From CAMAVH01 sp046297835 (lineage in GTDB: Bacteria > Pseudomonadota > Alphaproteobacteria > SMXQ01), in assembly GCA_046297835.1 (NCBI GenBank), contig JBKBHI010000005.1, forward strand, positions 248,001-312,000: 64,000 bases of DNA, written 5' to 3'. Below the pieces are notes generated by a model that was not told the DNA's origin, ran no database searches, and saw only the letters and a list, made by a program, of their open reading frames with translations. This document shows positions 26,070 to 33,925 of the stretch, in pieces. Within the stretch, counting starts at the first letter, position 1; each line of letters opens with the position of its first letter. Both the position numbers and the translations under genes were made by a program.

Positions 26070-27095
26070 ATGACCACCCCGTTTCTGCGCGGCGCCTTGA
26101 CGGCAGCCGCTTGCGCCGCGGCGCTGCTCGCCGCCGCGCCCGCCCTGGCCCAGTCGGCCGACCTGAAGGGCAAGACCATCACCGTCTATATCGGCTACGG
26201 CCCGGGCGGCGGTTACGACCTCTATGGCCGGCTCTACGCCCGCCACGCCGGCAAGCATATCCCCGGCAACCCGACGGTGATCGCCAGCAACATGCCCGGC
26301 GCCGGCAGCCTCAAGGCCGCCAACTATCTTTACGGCGTCGCGCCGAAGGACGGCACCGCGCTCGGCATCATCACCCAGACCGTGGCGCTGGAGGAGGCGC
26401 TCGGCACGCCGGGCGTCACCTATAAGGCCCCCGAGTTCAACTTCATCGGCCGGCTCACCTCGAACGTCGAGATGAGCTTCACCTGGCACACCTCGAAGGT
26501 GAAGACGATCCAGGACGCCTACAAGATCGAAGTCCCCGTCGCCGGCACCGGTCCGGGTTCGGCCGCCGAGGTCTATCCGAAGGTGCTGAACGGCGTGCTC
26601 GGCACCAAGTTCAAGGTCATCACCGGCTATCCAGGCTCGACCGAGGGCATGCTGGCGATGGAGCGCGGCGAAACCGACGGCGCGCTGACGTCGTGGAACA
26701 CGCTCAAGACCATCAAGAAGGAATGGCTCGACCAGAAGAAGCTCAATCTCCTGGTGCAATACGCGTTGCAGAAGCACCCCGATCTGCCGAACGTGCCGAC
26801 GGCGAGCGAACTGGCCAAGACCGAGGAAGAGCGCCAAGTGCTCAACCTCTACGTCAGCGGCGCCGATGTCGGCCGCTCGATCGTCGCGCCGCCCAAATTG
26901 CAACCGGCTCAAGTGAAGATGTTGCGCGACGCCTTCGACGCCATGGTGGCGGACGCGACGTTCCTCGCCGAAATCGAGAAGTCCAAGTCGGAGTTCGATC
27001 CGTTACCCGGCGAAAAGCTGCAGAAGATCATCGTCGATTCCGTCGCCATCCCGCCGGCGGTATTGGAACGGGCGAAAGAGGCGCGCGGCCTGTAA
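26070..27095 (+). CDS. Bug/TctC-family periplasmic solute-binding protein
   Basis: 341 residues from ATG 26070, chosen because AAGGAG lies just upstream and a clear Sec signal peptide follows (LTAAACAAALLAAAPALAQS, cleavage near residue 27). Mature protein shows VYIGYGPGGGYDLYGRLYARH and IASNMPGAGSLKAANYLYG, the ligand loops of tripartite-tricarboxylate-transporter binding proteins. The membrane partners TctA/TctB are not nearby, which is common for this expanded family. Likely ligand: a carboxylated small molecule. Followed by a strong terminator. Confidence 0.88.
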   Translation: MTTPFLRGALTAAACAAALLAAAPALAQSADLKGKTITVYIGYGPGGGYDLYGRLYARHAGKHIPGNPTVIASNMPGAGSLKAANYLYGVAPKDGTALGIITQTVALEEALGTPGVTYKAPEFNFIGRLTSNVEMSFTWHTSKVKTIQDAYKIEVPVAGTGPGSAAEVYPKVLNGVLGTKFKVITGYPGSTEGMLAMERGETDGALTSWNTLKTIKKEWLDQKKLNLLVQYALQKHPDLPNVPTASELAKTEEERQVLNLYVSGADVGRSIVAPPKLQPAQVKMLRDAFDAMVADATFLAEIEKSKSEFDPLPGEKLQKIIVDSVAIPPAVLERAKEARGL

Positions 27096-27115
27096 GCCGC
27101 TCGCGTGAAAATGAA

Positions 27116-27142
27116 GGGGCGTCCGCGGACGCCCCTTTTTTT
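27116..27142 (+). terminator. Rho-independent terminator after the Bug-type gene
   Basis: Perfect inverted repeat with arms GGGGCGTCC and GGACGCCCC separated by GC (27116-27135), followed directly by seven T. Ends the binding-protein transcript. Confidence 0.93.
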
Positions 27143-27152
27143 GTGCCGGCCG

Positions 27153-27521
27153 TCAGGCTTGCAGCGCTGACAGGCCGAAGCCGAGCCCCCAGCAGCCGAG
27201 GCCCGCCGCCAAAGCCCAGCCGGCGAAGCGGCGATAAACGTCGGCTAGTACCGCGCCGATGACGCGCTGCGCGCCGAGGCCGGACGGCTGCTCGCGCGGG
27301 TCGAGCATGTACCAGACTTCGGTGCGGCGCGGATTGCGCGTCGGCGCGAGACGCGCCAGCAGCCGGAGCGCGACGGCCGAGATCAGGAACAGCACCGCGC
27401 CCGAGCGCGCCGCCAAGGCGGGATCGAACGACAGCGCGATCATCACGGTGAAAATGGCGAGCAACGCGAAGCCGCAGGCGCGGCCGACCGACAGCCAGGC
27501 CAATTCGCGGATTCTCTCCAT
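27153..27521 (-). CDS. Small membrane protein of unknown function
   Basis: 122 residues from ATG 27521. Three hydrophobic segments are visible (GRACGFALLAIFTVMIALSF, SGAVLFLISAVALRLLARL, and WALAAGLGCWGLGFGLSAL at the C-terminus) with a polar loop containing RRTEVWYMLDPREQPSG between the second and third. I do not recognise the family. It lies 73 bases downstream of the YggT-like gene on the same strand and may be co-transcribed. Confidence 0.6.
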   Translation of the reverse strand: MERIRELAWLSVGRACGFALLAIFTVMIALSFDPALAARSGAVLFLISAVALRLLARLAPTRNPRRTEVWYMLDPREQPSGLGAQRVIGAVLADVYRRFAGWALAAGLGCWGLGFGLSALQA

Positions 27522-27594
27522 GACGCGCCTCCGACGGTTGCATCGCCGGGCGGACCGGCTGCTTGACGGGTGGGCGAGGGACGGAAAGCGGAAC

Positions 27595-27912
27595 TCAGGC
27601 GGCCGTCGCCAAGCTTGGCGCGAGACCGAAATTGAGCATCGCCATTCCGAACACGAAACGTAGCACGAAGATCCAGAACGCGACATAGAGCGGCACGAAG
27701 AACGGATGCATGAACCCCGGCGTCAAAGGCCGCATCACATAGATCGCCGGATCGGTGATGGCGCGGAAAAAGCGCATCACGAAAAAATTGGAATCCGGCT
27801 TGACCAGGATGCTGAGCAGCATGCGGCCGATCAGCGTATAGGCGACGACGGCCAGCAGGTAATTGACCAGGTGGAAAAACCAGTAATCGAGAAAGAACGG
27901 CGACACTTCCAT
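27595..27912 (-). CDS. Small membrane protein, YggT-like
   Basis: 105 residues with two transmembrane regions. FHLVNYLLAVVAYTLIGRML, the middle FFRAITDPAIYVMRPLTPG and the final VLRFVFGMAMLNFGL recall the YggT pattern of hydrophobic helix, ...TdP...R...P, hydrophobic helix, though the match is loose. Function unknown. It begins 30-odd bases after the symporter terminator, so it needs its own promoter or read-through. Confidence 0.55.
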   Translation of the reverse strand: MEVSPFFLDYWFFHLVNYLLAVVAYTLIGRMLLSILVKPDSNFFVMRFFRAITDPAIYVMRPLTPGFMHPFFVPLYVAFWIFVLRFVFGMAMLNFGLAPSLATAA

Positions 27913-27941
27913 GGAACACGCGACGGCCTTGAACGAAAAGT

Positions 27942-27982
27942 CTGAATAAAACGGGTGCGGAGCCGAAACTCCGCACCCGTTT
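27942..27982 (-). terminator. Rho-independent terminator of the symporter operon
   Basis: 14-base-pair perfect stem (27949-27962 with 27969-27982), core ACGGGTGCGGAG, six-base loop, followed on the minus strand by TTTTATT. Positioned 21 bases after the symporter stop codon. Confidence 0.9.
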
Positions 27983-28002
27983 CAGGACGGCTGAGCGCCG
28001 GC

Positions 28003-29748
28003 TTAGTTCTCCTGCATGATCGGGCCACCGCGCGGCAGCCGGATGCTGTCGACGAAGTCCTGCATGTCCTTCGACGGCGCCGGGGTCAACAGGCTCACCA
28101 CCCAGGTGACGACGAACGCCGCCGGGATGCCGAACAAGCCGGCCGAGATGTTGCGCACGCCGAACCACGGCTGCATGCCGCCGTACTGCGTGCCGATCAG
28201 GTAGTACATGCAGACGCCGAAGCCCGCAATCATGCCGCAGATGGCGCCGACCGACGTCGCGCGCTTCCACCACACGCCGAGCACGAGGGGCGCGAACAGC
28301 CCCGACGCGGCGATGGAGAAGGCCCAGGCGACCATCGAGAGGATGTCGCTGGGTTTCGTGCTGGCGAGCCATGCCGCCGCGACGGCGACGATGACGAGCA
28401 GCACGCGGGCGACGATCAGACGCCGTTTCGAGTCCGCTTTGGGATCGACCATCTTGTAGTAGATGTCGTGGCTCAAGGCGTTGGCGATGGCGAGCAGCAA
28501 GCCATCGGCGGTCGACAAAGCGGCGGCGAGGCCGCCCGCCGCCACGAGGCCGGCAACGACGTAGGGCAAGCCGGCGATTTCGGGCGTCGCCAACACGATC
28601 ACGTCGGTGTTGATGTTCAACTCGGACCACTGAAGGATGCCGTCGAGATTGGCATCCTTGATCGTGACCAAGCCGATATTGCCCCAGGCTTGCACCCAGG
28701 CGGGCAACGCGGCGATCGGTTGACCGATCACGTTCGTCAGAACTTCGTATTTCGCGAAGGCCGCGTAGGACGGCGCCGTGAAATAGAGCAGGAAGATGAA
28801 CAGCAGAGACCAGCCCACCGAGATGCGTGCCTCGCGGACGCTCGGCGTCGTGAAATACCGCATGAGAATATGCGGCAGCGACGCGGTGCCGAGCATGAGG
28901 CAGAAGATCAAGGCGAAGTAATTGAGCGGGTCGTAGGTGGTGAAGGGTTGCGCATGCGCCTTGGCGATGCCCATTTGCCCTTCGATCACGGCGATCTTCT
29001 CGAGGATGCCGCCGTACATCAGCTGCGGGATCGGCACGCCGGTGATCTGCGCCGACAGGATCACCACCGGCGTCAGGTAGGCGATGATCAGGATGATGTA
29101 CTGGGCGACTTGCGTCCAGGTGACGGCGCGCATGCCGCCGAGCATCGAGCAAAGCAGGATGCCGACGAGACCGGCGAATACCGCGACCTCGAAGCTGAGG
29201 CCGAGGAATCGCGAGGTGATGATGCCGGTGGCGTAGATCTGCGCCGTCACGTAGGTGAAGGAGCAGGAGATCAGCACGATGATGCCGACCGACCGGGCGA
29301 GGTTGCCGCCGTAACGCACGGCGAGGAAGTCGGGCACCGTGAAGGCGCCGAACTTGCGCAGGTAGGGCGCCAGCAGCACGGCGACGAGGACGTAACCGCC
29401 AGTCCAGCCGAGGACGAAGGCCAAGCCGTCGTAACCGAGCAGATAAAGCGTGCCGGCCATGCCGACGAAGCTCGCGCCGCTCATCCAGTCCGAGCCGGTC
29501 GCCATGCCGTTGTAGATCGCGGGCACGCGCCGTCCGGCCACGTAATATTCGGAGATCTGGGCCGTCCGCGACAGCACGCCGATGAGGGCGTAGATGCCGA
29601 TTGTCAGGAAGACGAACAGATAGCCGATGATCTGGTTGGGCACCCCCATCTGCTCGAGAATCGCGAGCACGATGACGAAGCCGATGAAGCCGCCTGTGTA
29701 GATCCCGTAGACCTTACCCAGGTTGTTGATGAAATCCCCTTTAAGCAT
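28003..29748 (-). CDS. Sodium:solute symporter family transporter, large subunit (VC_2705/ActP-like)
   Basis: 581 residues from ATG 29748, which has GGGGGA 10 bases upstream; an earlier ATG at 29769 overlaps the previous stop but has no ribosome site. About 13 transmembrane helices; typical SSS signatures are ATGSDWMSGASFVGMAG near 85-100, VRYGGNLARSVG and the conserved GGMRAVTWTQVAQYI near 205. Such transporters paired with DUF4212 small subunits import short monocarboxylates such as acetate or lactate with Na+. Operon with the DUF4212 gene; divergent from an exonuclease/CBS-DUF294 block. Confidence 0.9.
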   Translation of the reverse strand: MLKGDFINNLGKVYGIYTGGFIGFVIVLAILEQMGVPNQIIGYLFVFLTIGIYALIGVLSRTAQISEYYVAGRRVPAIYNGMATGSDWMSGASFVGMAGTLYLLGYDGLAFVLGWTGGYVLVAVLLAPYLRKFGAFTVPDFLAVRYGGNLARSVGIIVLISCSFTYVTAQIYATGIITSRFLGLSFEVAVFAGLVGILLCSMLGGMRAVTWTQVAQYIILIIAYLTPVVILSAQITGVPIPQLMYGGILEKIAVIEGQMGIAKAHAQPFTTYDPLNYFALIFCLMLGTASLPHILMRYFTTPSVREARISVGWSLLFIFLLYFTAPSYAAFAKYEVLTNVIGQPIAALPAWVQAWGNIGLVTIKDANLDGILQWSELNINTDVIVLATPEIAGLPYVVAGLVAAGGLAAALSTADGLLLAIANALSHDIYYKMVDPKADSKRRLIVARVLLVIVAVAAAWLASTKPSDILSMVAWAFSIAASGLFAPLVLGVWWKRATSVGAICGMIAGFGVCMYYLIGTQYGGMQPWFGVRNISAGLFGIPAAFVVTWVVSLLTPAPSKDMQDFVDSIRLPRGGPIMQEN

Positions 29749-29765
29749 TTTCTGCTGTCCCCCGA

Positions 29766-30032
29766 TCAATCTTCAGCGACGCCGAATTCCTCGTCGATCC
29801 GGTTCTGCTTGATTGCGAACCAGAAGATGAGGACGACGAAGATGATCAGGGAGCCCTGGGCGGCCATGTAGAAACCCAGCGGGAATCCGAAGATCACGAT
29901 TTTATTGAGCGCCGGCGCGAAGAAATGGACGAAGAAGCTCGATAGAAACCAGATGATGAGCGACGTCCACATCAGGGCCCTGGTCTTCGACCAATGGGCT
30001 TCCGCCTTTTCAGGCGAAATCTTCTCTGCCAT
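29766..30032 (-). CDS. DUF4212 protein, symporter small subunit
   Basis: 88 residues from ATG 30032. N-terminal AEAHWSKTRALMWTSLIIWF followed by a second helix GFPLGFYMAAQGSLIIFVVLIFWFAI and the cytoplasmic NRIDEEF tail is the DUF4212 pattern. Found next to VC_2705-type SSS transporters, where it is thought to be an accessory subunit. Its stop lies 17 bases before the large-subunit start. Confidence 0.9.
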   Translation of the reverse strand: MAEKISPEKAEAHWSKTRALMWTSLIIWFLSSFFVHFFAPALNKIVIFGFPLGFYMAAQGSLIIFVVLIFWFAIKQNRIDEEFGVAED

Positions 30033-30364
30033 GTCCTGAGACTCCCACGTAAGTCGGGACATGGCGAAACGGCCGCGCGTCGCGGCTGCCGCACAGATCG
30101 CGGTGAGACGAGAAAGTCATGTCCCCGCCAAGCCCCTGTTAAGGCCACGGCCCTCCCGCGGACACGAACGGTGCTGCGGTCGAACGCGCAAGCCACCCCC
30201 GCCGAACTTGCCGCTCTCTCTGGACGGCTACGTTCGGCAACTACGCGTCCGATTCGACCGCGATGACAACGCGGCATCTCGTCAGGACGCGAAAGGATGA
30301 GTATCATTTTCCGAAAGCCGAAACAACGTTCTATGTTTGTATATTACTCGGCGAGGGGGGTTAC
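30033..30364. other. 332-base divergent intergenic region
   Basis: Separates the symporter genes from the rightward exonuclease block. Codon content between 30263 and 30364 is unlike the neighbours (ata, tta, tgt, gtt codons) although an open frame passes through it. I therefore read it as promoter/leader DNA, ending in the GA-rich ribosome site GGCGAGGGGGG at 30349-30359. Confidence 0.55.
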
Positions 30365-31006
30365 TTGTTCGATACTATCCGCACGGCTCTCAACGAACAT
30401 GTTTTCGGGCGGGCGCCGGACCGCGGCAGGATCGCCGACGGCGCCGCGCTGGTGGCCGCGCTTAGCCAGGAAGCCGCCCATGTCGCGCAAAGCGCGACCT
30501 ACAATTATCTCCGCGCCCGCGCGGGTTTCCTCGGCCCCAAACTGTTCAGCGAGCCGGCGTTTCTCGAAGCCGTTGAGGTCACGCGCTGGGAATCCTACGC
30601 CGCCGTGCTGGCCGATCTGACGTTGATCGCCGCCGCCGCCGCGCGGCCCTGGCTGCCTTCGGGCGATGTCGCCGAAGACTGGCGCGAGATTTTCCGCCAA
30701 GCGCTTTCGGTCTACCCACCGCCGTCCCATCGCGGTGACGGATGGGACGGGCTGATCGCCGCGTTCGCCGCGCGCGCGGCGCAAGCCGAAGCCGCGCCGG
30801 CCGAGCCGCCCGAAGCCATCGCCATAACGGCGGGGCGGGCGATCTTCGCGCAGCTCCCCTTGCATCCGGACGTCCGCCGACTCGACGAGGAGATGGTCGT
30901 CAACACCGTGCGTTTCCGTATGTTGCGCTCTTGGGAAAGCCTCAAGGACCGTCTCGAATGGCCGAAGCTCGCCGCCGAGATCCGCCGCCCGGCCAGCGCG
31001 CGGTAA
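30365..31006 (+). CDS. Protein of unknown function next to the symporter-linked exonuclease
   Basis: 213 residues with a predicted TTG start at 30365, 5 bases after GAGGGGGG; an in-frame ATG at 30263 would add 34 residues of atypical codon use. The protein is soluble and mostly alpha-helical (LVAALSQEAAHVAQSATYNY, LFSEPAFLEAVEVTRWESYA, IFAQLPLHPDVRRLDEEMVV). No catalytic motif or family is recognisable to me. Its 3' end overlaps the exonuclease start by 49 bases, implying coupled expression and shared function. Confidence 0.65.
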   Translation: MFDTIRTALNEHVFGRAPDRGRIADGAALVAALSQEAAHVAQSATYNYLRARAGFLGPKLFSEPAFLEAVEVTRWESYAAVLADLTLIAAAAARPWLPSGDVAEDWREIFRQALSVYPPPSHRGDGWDGLIAAFAARAAQAEAAPAEPPEAIAITAGRAIFAQLPLHPDVRRLDEEMVVNTVRFRMLRSWESLKDRLEWPKLAAEIRRPASAR

Positions 31007-32346
31007 AGCGCACCTCCGCCCGGCGGGTGCTGACGCTGGCCTTCGCCGCCGCGCTCGGCGGCGCGCTGGCCTGCGTCGTCGCCGCTATCGCGTTGGCCAG
31101 GGGCGAAGCGGAGGGGTGGTGGGCGCTCGCCATCGCCGGCGGCGCGCTATGCCTGGTCGGCGGCTGGATCGGTTATGAGACGGTGACGGAGCATTTCCAG
31201 GCGCTGGAACGATTGCGCGGTTTCGTCGTAGCGATGCGTGCCGCCCAAGGCGTCGCGGCGGTCGCGCCGCCAGTCGGCGACCGCGAAAGCGCCGCTTTGC
31301 GCGACGCCGTCCTCGCATTGATCGCCGCGCGCGAGATGACGCGCGACAGCGACGCCCGCCGTCTCTCTGCCATCCTCGCCGCGCTGCCGGACGCGGTAAT
31401 CGCCGTCACCGAACGCGGCCAGGTCAGCCTCATCAACGGCCCGGCGATGCGCTTTCTCGGCGTCGAGCGCGCCGCCATCGGCACCAGCCTGTTCGACGCC
31501 GTGACGCAGGCCAGCCTGAGCGACGCTTGGAGCCGCGCGCGGCGCGAACGCCGCCCGTCGCGCGCCGAGCTCGAATTGGCCGGCGGGGCGCGCGTGCCGG
31601 CGACGGTCGCCGATCTCGGCGAGCACGGCGGCGCTTTGATCGTTCTCGCCGGCGGCGACAGCGGCGCGGCCTTGGCGCACGACCTCAGCCTGCACGAACT
31701 GCCGCCCGACGCGCCGCCGCCCGACGACGCGACGCCGCTGGACCATCTGCCCGTCGCCGCGCTCGACACCGAGACCACCGGGCTTGCGCCGAACCATGAC
31801 CGCATCGTCTCGATCGGCGGCGTCCGTCTCTATGGCGGCGCGATCTATCGCGCCACCGCGCTCGACCGGCTCGCCCGGCCGGATGTGCCGGTGCCGCCGC
31901 GCGCCAGCGCCATTCACGGCCTGACCGACGCGATGCTTGCCGACGCCCCGCCATTCGCCGCGCTGATCGACGATGTCCGCCGCCTGATCGGGAAGGCCGT
32001 GCCGCTCGGCCATAACATCGGCTTCGACCTCACCATCATCGCCGCCGAATGTCAGCGCGCGGGCATCGCCTGGTCGCCGCCGTCCCATTCGCTCTGCACT
32101 TTGCGGCTCGCGGCGGCGCTCGATCCCGAGGAGGAGACCCTCGATCTCGAAGCCGTCGCGGCGCGCTACGGGCTCGACACGCTCGGCCGTCATAGCGCGC
32201 TCGGCGACAGCCTGCTCACCGCCGCCCTATGGCAACGCATGCTGCCGCGCCTGCATGAGCGCGGCATCGCCACGCTGGGCGAGGCGGTCGCCTTCGCCGC
32301 CAGCGCCAAACGCGTCGTCGCCTCGCAGAAAACGGCGGGTTGGTGA
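30958..32346 (+). CDS. Membrane-anchored PAS-like/DnaQ-family 3'-5' exonuclease
   Basis: 462 residues from ATG 30958. Two N-terminal transmembrane helices (VLTLAFAAALGGALACVVAA and ALAIAGGALCLVGGWIGYE), a PAS-like region (AILAALPDAVIAVTERGQVS), then a C-terminal DEDDh exonuclease: ExoI ALDTETTGL, ExoII LGHNIGFDLTII, ExoIII RHSALGDSLLTA. Such proteins accompany VC_2705-type symporters together with CBS-DUF294 proteins. The combination of sensor-like and nuclease domains at the membrane suggests a signalling role rather than replication proofreading. Overlaps the previous gene and is 7 bases from the next. Confidence 0.85.
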   Translation: MAEARRRDPPPGQRAVKRTSARRVLTLAFAAALGGALACVVAAIALARGEAEGWWALAIAGGALCLVGGWIGYETVTEHFQALERLRGFVVAMRAAQGVAAVAPPVGDRESAALRDAVLALIAAREMTRDSDARRLSAILAALPDAVIAVTERGQVSLINGPAMRFLGVERAAIGTSLFDAVTQASLSDAWSRARRERRPSRAELELAGGARVPATVADLGEHGGALIVLAGGDSGAALAHDLSLHELPPDAPPPDDATPLDHLPVAALDTETTGLAPNHDRIVSIGGVRLYGGAIYRATALDRLARPDVPVPPRASAIHGLTDAMLADAPPFAALIDDVRRLIGKAVPLGHNIGFDLTIIAAECQRAGIAWSPPSHSLCTLRLAAALDPEEETLDLEAVAARYGLDTLGRHSALGDSLLTAALWQRMLPRLHERGIATLGEAVAFAASAKRVVASQKTAGW

Positions 32347-32353
32347 GTGGGCC

Positions 32354-33802
32354 ATGGACCTTCAGCCGCTCGCCGCGCTCGACAGCTTTCCTTACCGCCA
32401 TCGCGTCGGCGAGGTGATGTCGAGCCCCGCCGTGACGGTCGCGCCCGACGCGACGCTCGGCGAAGCCATGCGGACCATGCTGGAGCGGCGCGTCAGTTCG
32501 CTGCTCGCCGCCGACGCGGACGGACGCCCGAGCGGCATCCTGACCGAACGCGACATCTTGCGCCTCGTCGCGCGCGACGGTGCCGCCATCCTCGCCGCGC
32601 CAGCCGAACGCCTGATGAGCCGGCCCGTGCGCGCCGTGGCCGCCGACGATTTCGTCTATGTGGCGCTGGCGCGGATGGACCGGCTCGGCGTGCGCCATCT
32701 GGCGGTGACGGACGGCGAGGGGCGGCTGGTCGGCGCGCTCAGCGGGCGCGGCCTCCTCAAATTGCGCGCCAACCAGGCGCTCGCTATCGGCGACGGCATC
32801 GCCGTCGCGCAGAGCGCGGCGGAATTGGGCGCGGCCGCCGCGGCGTTGCCCGCCTTGGCCCAAGCTCTGCGCGCCGACGGCGTCGCGCCGCTCGCCATCG
32901 CCGGCCTGATCAGCGGCGTGATGCGCGATGCCACCGCGCGCGCCGCGGCGCTCGCCGAGGCCGCGCTGACGGAGCGGCTCGGACCGCCGCCGGCGGCTTA
33001 CGCCATGCTCGTGCTCGGCTCGGCCGGACGCGGCGAGAGCCTGCTCGCGACCGATCAGGACAACGCGCTGGCGCATGACGGCGGCGAAGCCGACGACGGC
33101 TGGTACGCCGAACTCGGCAAGCGCGCTTCCGACACGCTCGACGCCGCCGGCATTCCCTATTGCAAAGGCAAGGTGATGGCGTCCGAGCCGCAATGGCGGC
33201 GAACGCGCGACGGCTGGCGCGCGCAGGTCTCGGCCTGGCTGCGCCATTCGACGCCGGACGATCTGCTCAACGTCGATATCTTCTTCGACTTCCGGCCGGT
33301 GCATGGCGATGTCGCCATGGGGCGCAAGCTGCGAAGCGATTCGCTGCGCATGGCGCGGCGCGCCAAACCGTTCCTCAAGCTGTTGTCGGTCCGCCTCGAC
33401 GAATTGAACGCGCCGCTCGGATTGTTCGGCGGCATCCGCAGCGTCGGCGGCCGCGTCGATCTCAAACGCGGCGGCTTGCTCCCATTGGTCTCGGGTGCCC
33501 GGATCATGGGATTGGCGCTCGGCATCGAAGCGCCTGGGACCGTTGAACGATTGCGCGCCGCCGCCGAGGCCGGCGCGCTCGGCGCGGCCGACGCCGAAAA
33601 TCTGGCCGACGCTTACATGACGTTGCTCGGCGCGACCTTGGATCAGCAATTGGCCGACATCGCCGCCGGCGTCGCGCCGTCGAGCCGGGTGGCCGTCCCC
33701 CGGCTATCTTTACGCGAACGGGCACGGCTGCGCGCCGCGCTGCAAAGCGTCGATGGCTTGAAAGTCGCCGTGCGCGACGTGCTGACGGTGGAACCGCGTT
33801 AG
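32354..33802 (+). CDS. CBS-pair and DUF294 nucleotidyltransferase-like protein
   Basis: 482 residues from ATG 32354. Two CBS motifs occupy about 15-140 (VGEVMSSPAVTVAPDATLGE; RLMSRPVRAVAADDF), which usually bind adenine nucleotides. Next is the DUF294 nucleotidyltransferase-like domain with GSAGRGESLLATDQDNAL near 220-237, matching the GS-x-D-x-D core, and a DUF294 C-terminal substrate-binding helical domain. Similar proteins resemble the GlnD uridylyltransferase head. In a symporter-linked operon it may modify or regulate the transporter in response to energy charge (inference). Confidence 0.88.
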   Translation: MDLQPLAALDSFPYRHRVGEVMSSPAVTVAPDATLGEAMRTMLERRVSSLLAADADGRPSGILTERDILRLVARDGAAILAAPAERLMSRPVRAVAADDFVYVALARMDRLGVRHLAVTDGEGRLVGALSGRGLLKLRANQALAIGDGIAVAQSAAELGAAAAALPALAQALRADGVAPLAIAGLISGVMRDATARAAALAEAALTERLGPPPAAYAMLVLGSAGRGESLLATDQDNALAHDGGEADDGWYAELGKRASDTLDAAGIPYCKGKVMASEPQWRRTRDGWRAQVSAWLRHSTPDDLLNVDIFFDFRPVHGDVAMGRKLRSDSLRMARRAKPFLKLLSVRLDELNAPLGLFGGIRSVGGRVDLKRGGLLPLVSGARIMGLALGIEAPGTVERLRAAAEAGALGAADAENLADAYMTLLGATLDQQLADIAAGVAPSSRVAVPRLSLRERARLRAALQSVDGLKVAVRDVLTVEPR

Positions 33803-33925
33803 CTGCGCAGACATATCCGATAAGTCTCTCGGCAACAATCCGATGCCGCCGCAAGGGCTGGATGGCCCCGCTGTTTCCGCTATGATGCGGCCAAATCAGA
33901 TAAAAATCCTTCAGGAGGCATGACA

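Noticed and set aside
33858..33886. Promoter-like TATGAT with CTGGAT upstream of the VOC gene
   Set aside because: The -35 element matches only three of six consensus bases; not strong enough to list as a promoter.
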